A stretch of DNA of 64,000 bases from Actinomycetota bacterium (GCA_020438795.1 JAGQTY010000001.1:124001-188000), one strand, 5' to 3'. Counted from the first letter of the stretch, positions 14,998-26,254 are shown. Notes: generated by a model from the sequence alone, not told the origin. Numbers and translations: made by a program.

Positions 14998-16866
14998 TCA
15001 ACCCAGGAGTTCGTCGACGTAGCACCAGCGCCACGCCTCCCCGGGCTCCACGCTGCGCATCACAGGGTGTTCGGTGACTTCGAAGTGCTTCGTGGCATGC
15101 CTGCCCACCGAGGAGTCGCAGCAACCGACATGGCCGCACTCCAGGCACATCCGGAGCTTGACCCAGCGCAGGCCCTCCTCGATACATTCACCACAGACGG
15201 GCTCCTCGGGAACCGGCCTGGGAAGGGCCGTCAGCAGATGCTCGCAGGTACCGCTCAGCCGCTCACTGGTGACGAGGTCGTCGTCACCGCCGACGACGGT
15301 CTGCGGACCGTCCAGCATGCCCTCCTCGACATCCAGTAGCCGGATGACCCGTCTGATCACCTCGTCGTCGAACCCACCCTCATCGCGGGCGCAGAGCACC
15401 TCGTCCCGCTCGGCGCCGAGCATCTCAAGACGCAATCGCGAGTAGACCTGTACCGGCGTCTCGGTCTCCGACCTGAGACTGGCACGCTCCCATGCGGCGT
15501 TCCTGCGATCCTCTGCCCGATCACTGATCCGTTTGACGACCACCTCGAGTTCGGGGTTGTCCAGAGCGCCGAGTTCGGCGAGCCTGTTCCGTCCGGCTCG
15601 GGTCATCCGGTCCAGCAGGGCAGCCTGTTGCAGGGCCTGCTCGGCCTCATCGGGCGGTCGCAACCGCAGCCGGTGCACCAGTGCCTTCAGCGTGGTGCCC
15701 TGGATCAGCAGCGAGGCGATGACCAGCACGAACGCCACCAGGATCAGCAGTTCACGGTTGACCACATCCAGTGGCAGGGTGAGCGCTGCCGCCAATGTAA
15801 CGACCCCTCGCATTCCCGCCCAGCCGATCACAGTGAGTTCGGGCCAGTTCGGTGTGGTCTTCGGGACCCCGAACCAGCGGATATCGGCCAACAGGGCCGC
15901 ACCGTAGACCCATACGAACCTCGTGAGCACCGTAGCCAGGTAAACGCTGCCACAGCATGTGACCACGAGCCACAGCGGAATGTTGTCATCCTGCACACCG
16001 GCAAGCACGTAGGGCAGCTGCAGCCCGATGATGAGGAAGACGATGTTCTCCAACACGAAGGCGATCGCACGCCAGTTCGCCTCGGAGATCAGCCGGGCAC
16101 TACCCGACTGGATCCTGGGAGACTTGTGACCGACCAGCAGCCCGGCCACCACCACCGCGATCACACCGGAAGCCTCGATCTCCTCCGCACACAGATATGC
16201 AAGGTACGGGCTGGCCAGCGAGAACGGGGTGTCATACAGGGGGTTGCTGATGGCCTTGCGCACCATGGATATGATCACCGCGAAGATCAGGCCGATCACC
16301 ACGCCACCACCCGCGGCAAGCAGGAATCCCAGTCCTACCTCCAGCACTGTGACTGTGCCGGCGATCGCGACGATGGCGGTTCGCAGCGCGGTGAGCGCGG
16401 TTGCGTCGTTGACCAGACTCTCCCCCTCCAGGACCTGCACAATGCTCGTGGGCATACCCACACGCTTGGCCACCGCCGTCGCCGCCACCGCGTCGGGGGG
16501 CGCGACGATCGCACCGAGGGCGAAACCCGCCGCCAGCGGTATGTCCGGGACCACGAGGTAGGTCACCCAGCCGACGATCAGGGTTGTGAAGATGACCAGA
16601 CCGACCGACAACGATGCGATCGTGCCCTTCTTCGCCTTGAAATCGATGAACGAGGTGTTGTACGCGGCGCTGTAGAGCAACGGCGGCAGGATGCCGACCA
16701 GCACCACCTCCGGATTCAGGTCGTAGTCAGGGACGAACGGCAGGAACGACACGCCCAGCCCTGCCACCACCAGCAGCAGAGGGGCCGAGATGCCGATCCG
16801 GTCGGCCAGGGCCGAGACCGCCACAACTGCGAGGACGCCCAGCACGAGCCACATGGCGATCTCCAT
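14998..16866 (-). CDS. CPA1-type Na+/H+ antiporter with C-terminal UBP zinc finger
   Basis: A 622-residue membrane transporter. Residues 1 to about 410 hold around 12 hydrophobic helices with the CPA1 signatures APPDAVAATAVAKR and LEGESLVNDATALTA, indicating exchange of Na+ or K+ for protons. A charged cytoplasmic region of about 130 residues follows. The last 80 residues form a UBP-type zinc finger: CEH, CGEC, CLECGHVGCCDSS, then HATKHF and EHP, supplying the Cys/His ligands known from ubiquitin-specific proteases and HDAC6. In eukaryotes this fold binds the free C-terminus of ubiquitin; its bacterial ligand is unknown. Start ATG 16866 follows GGAGGTGA with 4 bp spacing. The gene lies 54 bp downstream of the Rpf-PLC gene and may be co-transcribed with it. 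Confidence 0.9.
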   Translation of the reverse strand: MEIAMWLVLGVLAVVAVSALADRIGISAPLLLVVAGLGVSFLPFVPDYDLNPEVVLVGILPPLLYSAAYNTSFIDFKAKKGTIASLSVGLVIFTTLIVGWVTYLVVPDIPLAAGFALGAIVAPPDAVAATAVAKRVGMPTSIVQVLEGESLVNDATALTALRTAIVAIAGTVTVLEVGLGFLLAAGGGVVIGLIFAVIISMVRKAISNPLYDTPFSLASPYLAYLCAEEIEASGVIAVVVAGLLVGHKSPRIQSGSARLISEANWRAIAFVLENIVFLIIGLQLPYVLAGVQDDNIPLWLVVTCCGSVYLATVLTRFVWVYGAALLADIRWFGVPKTTPNWPELTVIGWAGMRGVVTLAAALTLPLDVVNRELLILVAFVLVIASLLIQGTTLKALVHRLRLRPPDEAEQALQQAALLDRMTRAGRNRLAELGALDNPELEVVVKRISDRAEDRRNAAWERASLRSETETPVQVYSRLRLEMLGAERDEVLCARDEGGFDDEVIRRVIRLLDVEEGMLDGPQTVVGGDDDLVTSERLSGTCEHLLTALPRPVPEEPVCGECIEEGLRWVKLRMCLECGHVGCCDSSVGRHATKHFEVTEHPVMRSVEPGEAWRWCYVDELLG

Positions 16867-16920
16867 GGCTCACCTCCGCTGTCCCAGTTGTTCAGCCGCC
16901 GAGATCCGGCAGCAGTCCCC

Positions 16921-18402
16921 TCACATGTTTCCGTCGGCGATCCGCCAGTTCCCACGCAGCAGCGCATCGGGGAGGTCGGGATCGGTGTCGGTCATGAAGT
17001 CGATCATCGCGATGTTCACCGGAAGGTCCCTCTTGAAGCGCCAGCGCATCAGCTTGTTCGCAATGCCGTTGTTCACCAGACCCGCGTAGTACTCCAGTGA
17101 ACACATCGCGGTCGTGTTCGCGACGCAGCCCGCCTGCGCGGCGATCTGCATCGACAACTGCAACTGGCTGATGTAGATCTGGCACCACTGACCCTGCGAA
17201 TCCCTACACGCCGAGGCACCCGACAGCTTCGCCTCCCGCTGGTTCAACCAGCTCAGGTTGTCCGACAGGCTCGTCTGCGGGTCCTCGGTGTTCGGCCACA
17301 GCGAGATCAGTACTGCGTCCCGGTTGCGGTAGCAGTCGTCGGAGGGCATCTCGCCATCCGGGAACAGCACCAGGATGCTGCGCTCCACCTCCCACAGTTC
17401 GCCGATCCCGACGCCCGTCCCCAGTCGTGAATCGGCCGTGGGCACCTTGTTCTTCGACCAGGACGTACGGCACACCGAATTCGTCGCGCCCGGCGCGTAC
17501 TCGTGGAGAAGCCTGCCCAGCGCGTTCTTGTAGTAGTCGAGTACGTACTGATCGCCGGTGAAGTCGAGATGCTGGAAGTCCAGCACCACTTGCTCGCGAG
17601 GATGTTTCGCCACGAAGCGCTGCACCTGCCGCAGACCCCTGGTCAACCGTTGGGACACGATGTTGTGGTGCAGCACGAGCGGTACCTCGGTCGGGTCACC
17701 GGCTGGAGTGACCGGCTGCCCGGTGGAGGCGATCTGCTGGGAGAGCGGCACTCCCACCCGCATGTCGAGGTAGCGGCTGCCGGCTCTCAGCTGGGCCCCG
17801 AGATTCTGGCCCTGCGCCTTGGCCATGGCTGCGACCGCGCAGGGGTTGGCCCCGATCAACGGCTCGAGCCAGGAGGCCGCCGAGATCGTCTGGACGTCGC
17901 AGGGAGGGGCGGTCTCAATCCTCGAGCTGCCGGCGTCGTGACTGCCTGGCAGCAACATCTTCGAGATAGATGTCTTCGGAGCCGACCGGTAGACAACGTC
18001 CATCCAGTCGGACTGCAGGCAGCGCAGCGCGCGCCAGCCCAGCTGCTCGTACAGGCGCCAGGCGACGAGGTTCTGGCTGCGGCGGTCCGCGGCCGCCGCG
18101 TCATCGCCGAACGCATCGCCCCCGAACCTGGTCCACTGCCGAGCACTGAGACCGTAGCCGCCGTAGTACCCGCTACCGTTGTCCCGACCGTAGTCGCCGC
18201 CGGAGCGGCAGGCGCGGGTCTGACGGGTCCTGGAGTCCGCGGCCCATGCCGCGGAAGCTCGCCATTCCGCCGACAGCCCGGAGTCCGCGACCACCGCTGC
18301 ACGCGACGGGCTCACGCCCAGGGAGGCGAGGACGAGGATGACACCCACCAAGGCGGGCAGAGCACGGCGGTACCCGGCGCGGGTCTGAGACGTCGACGGC
18401 AT
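16921..18402 (-). CDS. Secreted protein: degenerate Rpf-like domain plus PI-PLC-like domain
   Basis: A 493-residue exported protein. Signal peptide residues 1-35 (hydrophobic run about 15-30, cleavage near SRA-A). Residues 60-130 resemble the resuscitation-promoting-factor transglycosylase fold: paired Cys65 and Cys128, CRSGG, GSGYYGGYGLSARQW and LGWRALRC. The catalytic Glu of CESGG is Arg66 here, so lytic activity is unlikely. From about residue 145 there is a phospholipase C X-box-like domain: LLPGSHDAGSS with His155, YLDMRV at 211-216 and LHHNIVS with His245/246, the two-histidine pattern of PI-PLC; it could also cleave other phosphodiesters such as wall polymers. TAGGGT 6 bp before ATG indicates leaderless transcription. 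Proposed role: cell-envelope-bound phosphodiesterase, with the dead Rpf domain as a peptidoglycan anchor (inference). Confidence 0.85.
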   Translation of the reverse strand: MPSTSQTRAGYRRALPALVGVILVLASLGVSPSRAAVVADSGLSAEWRASAAWAADSRTRQTRACRSGGDYGRDNGSGYYGGYGLSARQWTRFGGDAFGDDAAAADRRSQNLVAWRLYEQLGWRALRCLQSDWMDVVYRSAPKTSISKMLLPGSHDAGSSRIETAPPCDVQTISAASWLEPLIGANPCAVAAMAKAQGQNLGAQLRAGSRYLDMRVGVPLSQQIASTGQPVTPAGDPTEVPLVLHHNIVSQRLTRGLRQVQRFVAKHPREQVVLDFQHLDFTGDQYVLDYYKNALGRLLHEYAPGATNSVCRTSWSKNKVPTADSRLGTGVGIGELWEVERSILVLFPDGEMPSDDCYRNRDAVLISLWPNTEDPQTSLSDNLSWLNQREAKLSGASACRDSQGQWCQIYISQLQLSMQIAAQAGCVANTTAMCSLEYYAGLVNNGIANKLMRWRFKRDLPVNIAMIDFMTDTDPDLPDALLRGNWRIADGNM

Positions 18403-18408
18403 GGCTCG

Positions 18409-18414
18409 ACCCTA
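18409..18414 (-). promoter_or_regulatory. -10 element of the Rpf-PLC gene (leaderless)
   Basis: TAGGGT, then CGAGCC, then ATG 18402. The 6-bp gap is the leaderless arrangement seen repeatedly in this window. Confidence 0.55.
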
Positions 18415-18521
18415 GAACCAGGGGATGGGTGTCGCTTGACGGATGGGCGTTTTCGCCGGGTTCTGGTCCCGACAGCGCCGGAGCGACGGGAGCACCCGCG
18501 CACCAGGCGAGGGTGCTGGTC

Positions 18522-18950
18522 CTACCTGGTCCTTGCGGTGCCCCGGTAGAGGTGTGCGGCGTGGTACATGGACCTGCGAGCCTGCTTCTTGTCGCCCTGC
18601 TGCGCGTAGTGCACTCCTGCGGCGAACCACTGCTGCCAGCCGTCCGGGTCCTCTTCCACCCGGGCCATGGCCTCCTGTGACGTGGCTGGGATGGACGCCA
18701 TGACGAGCTCCACCGATTCACCGCCGTTCGCCTCGCGGTAGGCCGTAGTCATCCGCTCAGCCGTGGTCCCGAAACGGATCTCGCGCCAGACGATATAGAC
18801 CCCCAGCGCCGGGAAGAACATCAGTACGGCTCCCAGGGCCATCCCGAGCGGTTCACCGGACCCGAGCAGCGCCACGGCCGACTGGCCGAGCAACAGCACA
18901 TAGCCGATCAGGATCGCAGCCAGCGCGATGGCCAGGAACTTCGCCCGCAT
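18522..18950 (-). CDS. Small membrane protein with TPR-like tail
   Basis: A 142-residue protein I cannot assign to a named family. Two hydrophobic helices (AKFLAIALAAILIGYVLLL and a second around 40-55, ALGAVLMFFPALGVYIVW) anchor it. The C-terminal half is soluble and amphipathic, with a WQQWFAAGVHYAQQGDKKQARR stretch, split here by sense not sequence, that resembles a single TPR-type helix pair. ATG 18950 is preceded by GGAGGGGAG at good spacing; an in-frame GTG at 18968 is within the leader. TAGGCT a little upstream could be its -10. dapB lies 36 bp below, so both may share a transcript. Confidence 0.75.
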   Translation of the reverse strand: MRAKFLAIALAAILIGYVLLLGQSAVALLGSGEPLGMALGAVLMFFPALGVYIVWREIRFGTTAERMTTAYREANGGESVELVMASIPATSQEAMARVEEDPDGWQQWFAAGVHYAQQGDKKQARRSMYHAAHLYRGTARTR

Positions 18951-19004
18951 GGTTCTCCCCTCCTGCACCCAGCCTAGATCAGGACCCGTTGCCCGCCGAA
19001 TCGG

Positions 19005-21132
<2,128 letters not shown>

Positions 21133-21136
<4 letters not shown>

Positions 21137-23316
21137 GAATCGTCTCCGTCGTCATCCTGGACGAGTTCGAGGGACAACTTGCCGCGGGAATCGATCTCGC
21201 GAATCTGCACCTGAACCTTCTGGCCCACACTCAGCACGTCATCGACGCTCTCGATGCGCTTACCACCGACGAGTTTGCGCACCTCGGAGATGTGCAGCAG
21301 GCCGTCCTTGCCCGGCATGAGCGAGATGAAGGCACCGAAGTTGACGTTCTTCACCACAGTGCCGAGGTAGCGCTCACCGACCTCCGGCATCTGCGGATTG
21401 GCGATGTTGTTGATCTGCGTGCGTGCCGCTTCGGCCGACGGACCGTCGGTGGCACCGATGTAGATCGTGCCATCGTCCTCGATCGTGATGTCGGCGCCGG
21501 TGTCCTCCTGGATCTGGTTGATGATCTTGCCCTTGGGGCCGATCACTTCGCCGATCTTGTCCACGGGAACCTGGACCGAGATCACCCTTGGCGCGAACTC
21601 ACTCATCTCGTCGGGACCCTCGATGGCCTCAGCCATCACGTCGAGGATCGTCAGACGGGCGTCCTTCGCCTGTGAGAGCGCGCCCGCGAGCACCGAGGCG
21701 TCGATGCCGTCGAGCTTGGTGTCGAGCTGCAGTGCGGTGACGAAGTCGGCAGTGCCGGCGACCTTGAAGTCCATGTCTCCGAAGGCGTCCTCCGCACCGA
21801 GGATGTCGGTGAGAGTGACTGTCTCCCCGGTCGCCTCATCCGAGATGAGTCCCATCGCGATGCCGGCGACGGGAGCCTTCAGCGGCACACCGGCGTTCAG
21901 CATGGCCAGCGTCGAGGCACACACCGACCCCATGGAGGTCGAACCGTTCGAGCTGATCGCTTCGGACACCTCACGGATCGCGTAGGGGAACTCCTCACGG
22001 TCCGGCAGCACTGGGACCAGGGCGCGTTCGGCCAGGGCACCATGACCGATCTCACGCCGCTTGGGTGAGCCGACCCGGCCTGTCTCCCCTGTCGAGTAGG
22101 GCGGGAAGTTGTAGTTGTGCATGTACCGCTTGCGCGTCACCGGGTTGAGCGTGTCCAGCTGCTGCTCCATCCGGAGCATGTTCAAGGTGGTGACGCCGAG
22201 GATCTGGGTCTCACCGCGCTCGAAGATCGCGCTCCCGTGGGCGCGCGGCACGACGCCGACCTCTGCCGAGAGCTCCCGGATGTCGGTGAGGCCGCGGCCG
22301 TCGATGCGGACCTTGTCGCGCAGCACACGCTGGCGCACCAGCTTCTTGGTCAGCGACCGCAGCGCCGAGGAGACCTCTGCTGCCGCGTCCGGGAACTGCT
22401 CAGCGAGCCGCTCCTGCACCGCGGCCTCGATCCGGGCGGTCTCGTCGTTCCGCTCGGTCTTGCCAGCGATGGTGAGTGCCTCAGCCAGGTCGTCGGTGGC
22501 CAGGTCGGCAACGGCGTCGTAGACCGCATCGGAGTACTCGGGGTAGAGCGGGAACTCCGCAGTGGGCTTGGCGGCGGTATTGGCCAGCTCCTGCTGCGCC
22601 TCACAGAGCGTGCGGATGAACGGCTTCGCGGCTTCGAGCCCCTGGGCCACGACCTCCTCGGTCGGGGCGGTGGCGCCACCTGCGATGAGTTCGACGGTGT
22701 TCTCGGTGGACTCTGCCTCGACCATCATGATGGCGACGTCGTCACCGACCACGCGTCCGGCCACGACCATGTCGAAGGTGGCGGTCTCCAGCTGCTCGTA
22801 CGTCGGGAAGGCGACCCACTGGCCTTCGATCAGCGCAACCCGGACGGCGCCGATGGGACCGCTGAACGGCAGCCCCGACAGCTGGGTCGACATCGAGGCA
22901 CCGTTGATGGCCAGGACGTCGTAGGGGTTGTTCGGATCGAGCGACAGGATGGTCACAACCACCTGGACCTCGTTGCGCAGCCCCTTCACGAAGGAGGGCC
23001 GCAGCGGCCGGTCGATCAGGCGGCAGGTGAGAATGGCCTCCTCGCCCGGGCGCCCCTCACGACGGAAGAATGATCCGGGGATCTTGCCGATGGCGTACAT
23101 CCGCTCCTCGACGTCCACCGTCAGGGGGAAGAAGTCGAAATGTTCTTTGGGACGGCTCGACACGGCTGTGGTCGACAGCAGCATCGTGTCCTCGTCGAGG
23201 TAGGCGACCGCCGAACCGGCAGCCTGCTGGGCCAGGCGCCCAGTCTCGAAAGTGATGGTCCTCTGACCGAATTTGCCGTTGTCGATGACGGCCTTTGCCT
23301 GCTGGGTACCCGACAC
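21133..23316 (-). CDS. pnp: Polyribonucleotide nucleotidyltransferase (PNPase)
   Basis: PNPase degrades RNA 3'-5' phosphorolytically and can add tails. The 727-residue protein has two RNase PH cores (first with [10 protein letters not shown], second with [15 protein letters not shown]), an all-helical linker, a KH domain ([13 protein letters not shown], near 595) and a C-terminal S1 domain ([26 protein letters not shown]), ending in an acidic tail. Start GTG 23316 follows AGGAG by 5 bp. It follows rpsO after a 237-bp gap that contains strong hairpins, and leads the M16 peptidase-dapB operon. In actinobacteria this enzyme also makes or degrades poly(A)-like tails; that is family knowledge. Confidence 0.97.
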
Positions 23317-23350
23317 GGGCGCTCCTATTCTGCGTGGGCGGGCGGTCGGC

Positions 23351-23380
23351 CTTCGATCGAAGACCCCGGTCCTTACCGGG
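23351..23380 (-). promoter_or_regulatory. Hairpins in the pnp leader
   Basis: Within the rpsO-pnp gap, CCCGGT-AAGG-ACCGGG (minus strand, 23365-23380) can form a 6-bp stem with a tetraloop. The 12-bp perfect palindrome CTTCGATCGAAG (23351-23362) lies next to it, 35-46 bp before the GTG. pnp leaders in other bacteria carry RNase-cut stems used for autoregulation; whether that holds here is inference. Confidence 0.4.
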
Positions 23381-23553
23381 ATCCACTACCGAGGACCGAG
23401 AGCCGCCGGTTTCCTGGCGACCGGCACTTCCGGGCGCCACTGTTCAATTAGACGATATCGACGCTGCTGCGACCGGCCGATCAGGGGTGACCCGACGAGT
23501 CGTGTCGCGGCGGACCGGGCCCGTCGCCTCTATGGAGACGGGGCCACAGACCA

Positions 23554-23823
23554 CTAGCGGCGGATACCGAGACGTGCGATCAGCGAACGATAACGCTCGA
23601 TGTCCCGATCCTTCAGGTAGTCGAGCAGCCGGCGGCGCTGGCCCACCAGGAGCAGCAGCCCGCGCCTGCTGTGGTGGTCGTGCTTGTGTTCCTTGAGGTG
23701 TTCGGTGAGCTCGGTGATGCGTGCGGTCAGCAGTGCCACCTGCACCTCGGGGCTACCGGTGTCCCCCTCGCCCGTGGCGTAGTCGGAGATGATCTGCTGC
23801 TTGGTGCCGGCGTCAAGTGCCAT
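23554..23823 (-). CDS. rpsO: 30S ribosomal protein S15
   Basis: An 89-residue protein that binds the central domain of 16S rRNA. Family signatures are clear: [30 protein letters not shown] and RRRLLDYLK, ending GIRR. Start ATG 23823 follows GGAG with 5 bp spacing; the longer in-frame extension to 23919 is not conserved. It precedes pnp, as in most bacteria. Upstream, 229 bp separate it from the divergent TMEM175-like gene. Confidence 0.97.
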   Translation of the reverse strand: MALDAGTKQQIISDYATGEGDTGSPEVQVALLTARITELTEHLKEHKHDHHSRRGLLLLVGQRRRLLDYLKDRDIERYRSLIARLGIRR

Positions 23824-24052
23824 TACTGCTCCAAGGCGCACTCGTGAGTCCGAGGACTCTGGTGTGAAGTCGCGGCCTGCGCAGCGCCCGTGCACAGCCG
23901 TCCAGCCGGATCCGGCCAACCTCCACAGTAGCCTCAGCCCAGCCGGAACTCAAATCCCGCAGGTGCTGGCATGGCATTGGCCGGAGCCGACAATTGGGGC
24001 AGTCCGGAATCTTGATCGGACTCAGCCCAGTGCTCCGTCACAGACTTGCGCC

Positions 24053-24715
24053 ATGGCGGTCAAGCACCGGACCGAGCGCGGTTTCGACCGGCTGGTCAAC
24101 TTCAGCGACGCTGTGATCGCGATCGCGATCACCCTGCTGGTGCTGCCACTGATGGACCTGGTGGCCTCGGCGGACACCCAGAATCTGTTCCAGTTCCTGC
24201 AGGTGAACGGAGGAGCCTTCGTCTCATTCGTGGCAGGGTTCTTCCTCACTGCCCTGTTCTGGAGCATCCACCATCGCACCTTCGAGTACTTCGAGACCTA
24301 CGATGAGCCATTGCTCTGGCTGAACTTCACATGGCTGCTGCTCATCGCACTGCTGCCCTTCATCTCTGCGGCCGGCGGCGACCCCGAGAACAACTGGCCC
24401 ACCTCGATGATGATGTTCGTGATGGCGCTACTGTCTGCGCTGCTCGGAGCGATCGTGGCGCACGGCGCCAGGAACCCGTACCTGCTCAACTCCGGTCCCG
24501 ACTGGGTTCGCCTGCGCCTGACCCGGTCCTGGGCCTACGGCATCTTCTTCGCCTGCCTCGGCGCGCTCGGCATCCTCACCTCCGACTGGGCCCTGTACGG
24601 GCTCTTCCTGCTCTGGCCCTTCGGTATGGTCATCGACCACATCACCGACCGGAAGGAAGCCGACCTGGAGGAGCAGGAAGCGGCTGCCGAGCCCAGCGGC
24701 GACGGCGCCTCCTGA
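24053..24715 (+). CDS. TMEM175/DUF1211-family membrane protein, putative K+ channel
   Basis: A 220-residue protein with six hydrophobic segments. The first helix carries the TMEM175 signature: R/NFSDAVIAIAITLLVLPL (residues 14-31 region), where FSD and the following Ile/Leu constrict the pore in characterised bacterial homologues. The C-terminus is acidic and soluble. Start ATG 24053 matches the family N-terminus (ERGFDRLVNFSDAV); codons upstream to 23789 belong to the intergenic region. No strong SD was seen. Bacterial TMEM175 proteins form tetrameric, weakly K+-selective channels. It is isolated on the plus strand among minus-strand operons. Confidence 0.85.
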   Translation: MAVKHRTERGFDRLVNFSDAVIAIAITLLVLPLMDLVASADTQNLFQFLQVNGGAFVSFVAGFFLTALFWSIHHRTFEYFETYDEPLLWLNFTWLLLIALLPFISAAGGDPENNWPTSMMMFVMALLSALLGAIVAHGARNPYLLNSGPDWVRLRLTRSWAYGIFFACLGALGILTSDWALYGLFLLWPFGMVIDHITDRKEADLEEQEAAAEPSGDGAS

Positions 24716-24768
24716 GCCGCGGACAGCACCCGTCCACAATGGCGTAGGGTGACACCGACTCGCCAGCA

Positions 24769-24780
24769 GGTCACGTGACC
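24769..24780. promoter_or_regulatory. 12-bp perfect palindrome upstream of the DUF6790-like gene
   Basis: GGTCACGTGACC is perfectly self-complementary and sits 10 bp before the TACTGT -10 element, where a regulator would interfere with RNA polymerase. No candidate regulator is encoded next to it. Confidence 0.4.
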
Positions 24781-24790
24781 CCACGTTCAC

Positions 24791-24796
24791 TACTGT
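24791..24796 (+). promoter_or_regulatory. -10 element of the small membrane protein gene (leaderless)
   Basis: TACTGT, then GTGGAC, then ATG 24803. The gap is exactly 6 bp. Confidence 0.55.
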
Positions 24797-24802
24797 GTGG
24801 AC

Positions 24803-25294
24803 ATGAGCGAACCCCACGACACTGTGCCACCGAAGGCAGTCGGAGTCGCGGCCGGGCTCATGTGGGCCACCTACGTCGCGGCTGCGGTGGGGTTCTTCAT
24901 GTACTTCTACTACTGGGCCAGCGACGACCCGTCCACCGCCGCCACCTGGCTCGCCGCCCTGGTCCTCGGTGCAGCTGGTCTGCTGTCCTTCGTCCGGCAC
25001 TCGGTGTTTCACAAAGCCGACGCCGCGCGGCTCGGCTGGGACATCGGAAGGCGCAACAACTTCCAGATCGAGGTGGGCTTCGCCAATCTCGCCTGGGGAG
25101 TGGTGGGGCTGCTCGCCGTGTTCCTCTCCTGGTCCACCCAGACCATCGGCGCACTCACCCTCGTCTTCGGCATCTACATGACAGCGGCCACCGTGCTGCA
25201 CCTTGCCGACGGAAAGCGCCGCGGGGCCCTCATCGCCTCCGCCTGCTTCGCCGTGGCCCTGTGGGTCGCGGGGGTCCAGCTCCTCACCTCGTGA
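24803..25294 (+). CDS. Small four-helix membrane protein (DUF6790-like)
   Basis: A 163-residue integral membrane protein with four hydrophobic helices (about 12-35, 42-62, 85-105 and 135-160 by eye). RHSVFHKADAARLGW and the segment RRNNFQIEVGFANLAWG between helices 2 and 3 look conserved and charged. It resembles the DUF6790 group by overall layout; I am not certain of the family. ATG 24803 is preferred over GTG 24797 because TACTGT lies 6 bp before it (leaderless). The 3' end converges on ribF with a 14-bp gap. Function unknown. Confidence 0.75.
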   Translation: MSEPHDTVPPKAVGVAAGLMWATYVAAAVGFFMYFYYWASDDPSTAATWLAALVLGAAGLLSFVRHSVFHKADAARLGWDIGRRNNFQIEVGFANLAWGVVGLLAVFLSWSTQTIGALTLVFGIYMTAATVLHLADGKRRGALIASACFAVALWVAGVQLLTS

Positions 25295-25308
25295 GCGGTG
25301 GGCCCGTC

Positions 25309-26241
25309 TCAGAGTCCCAGCAGGGATCGTGTCGTCATCACATCTGTGGCGATCGCGCTCGTCAGTGCCTCCGCGTCCTCGAAGCGGACCATGCCACGCA
25401 ACCGGTGGGTGAATTCGACCGCGGCAGGCTGTCCATACAGGTCGAGCCATTCGGGCTGGTCGAGCGCGAAGGCCTCGACCCGTGAGTCCTGGCCGTCGAA
25501 GGTCTTGTTCACCCCAACACTGATGGCGCTCGGGAGCCGCCCCCCCTCTGTGAGGAGCCAGCCGGCATACACACCGTCGGCGGGAATGGCCAGCCGCTGA
25601 GCCACCCCGAGATTCGCGGTCGGGTAGCCGAGCAGGCGGCCGCGTTGATCACCCTGCTCCACCACCCCTTCGATCCGGTGCGGCCGCAGCAGACCCTGGG
25701 CTGCCGCCTCGACCTCACCGGCCGCGATCAGACTCCGGATCTCGGTGCTGGACCAGACCAGGCCTGATTCGTCGGCGACCAAAGACATGGGGTGGCACTC
25801 GAAGCCTGCGGCCTCGCCGAGGGTACGAAGCAACTGGACGTCACCGGCGGCCTTGTGCCCGAAGCGGAAGTTCTCCCCCACAACCACAGCACGGGCTGCG
25901 AGCCTGCGAACGAGATACTCCGCGACAAAGTCCTCGGCGGACAGGCTGGCGAACTCCTTGCTGAAGGGGATCACATAGGCCCGATCGACTCCCACCTGCT
26001 CCAGTAGTTCCAGCCTTAAGCTCAGCGAACTGAGCATCCGCGGGGCTGCCTGCGGCCTCAGTACGGCCATGGGGTGCGGCTCGAAGGTCATGACCGTCAG
26101 GGGGAGCCCCAGCCCGTCCGCGATGGAACGAGCCCGGCCCAGAGTGCCTCGGTGGCCGAGGTGCACACCGTCGAAAACGCCGATGGCGACAACACCGGGG
26201 CCAGTGCCCGCGCTCTCGGTGTCCAGTACCGCCATCGCCAC
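25309..26241 (-). CDS. ribF: Bifunctional riboflavin kinase / FAD synthetase
   Basis: RibF phosphorylates riboflavin to FMN and adenylylates it to FAD. The N-terminal FAD synthetase domain shows the nucleotidyltransferase motif GVFDGVHLGHRGTL and the ISSTxIR equivalent WSSTEIRSLI; the C-terminal kinase domain shows GRLLGYPTANLG and GVYAGW. About 310 residues from GTG 26241. That GTG lies 7 bp after TACCCT (26249-26254), so it is the leaderless candidate; ATG 26235 and earlier GTGs are alternatives. truB ends 48 bp upstream, so transcription may come from both the truB operon and this local promoter. FAD made here is needed by ThyX, GlpD and the AGPS-like enzyme. Confidence 0.94.
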   Translation of the reverse strand: MAMAVLDTESAGTGPGVVAIGVFDGVHLGHRGTLGRARSIADGLGLPLTVMTFEPHPMAVLRPQAAPRMLSSLSLRLELLEQVGVDRAYVIPFSKEFASLSAEDFVAEYLVRRLAARAVVVGENFRFGHKAAGDVQLLRTLGEAAGFECHPMSLVADESGLVWSSTEIRSLIAAGEVEAAAQGLLRPHRIEGVVEQGDQRGRLLGYPTANLGVAQRLAIPADGVYAGWLLTEGGRLPSAISVGVNKTFDGQDSRVEAFALDQPEWLDLYGQPAAVEFTHRLRGMVRFEDAEALTSAIATDVMTTRSLLGL

Positions 26242-26248
26242 ACTCACA

Positions 26249-26254
26249 AGGGTA
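26249..26254 (-). promoter_or_regulatory. Possible -10 element of ribF
   Basis: TACCCT followed by 7 bp and GTG 26241 (1 bp and GTG 26247 in the same frame). Confidence 0.35.
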
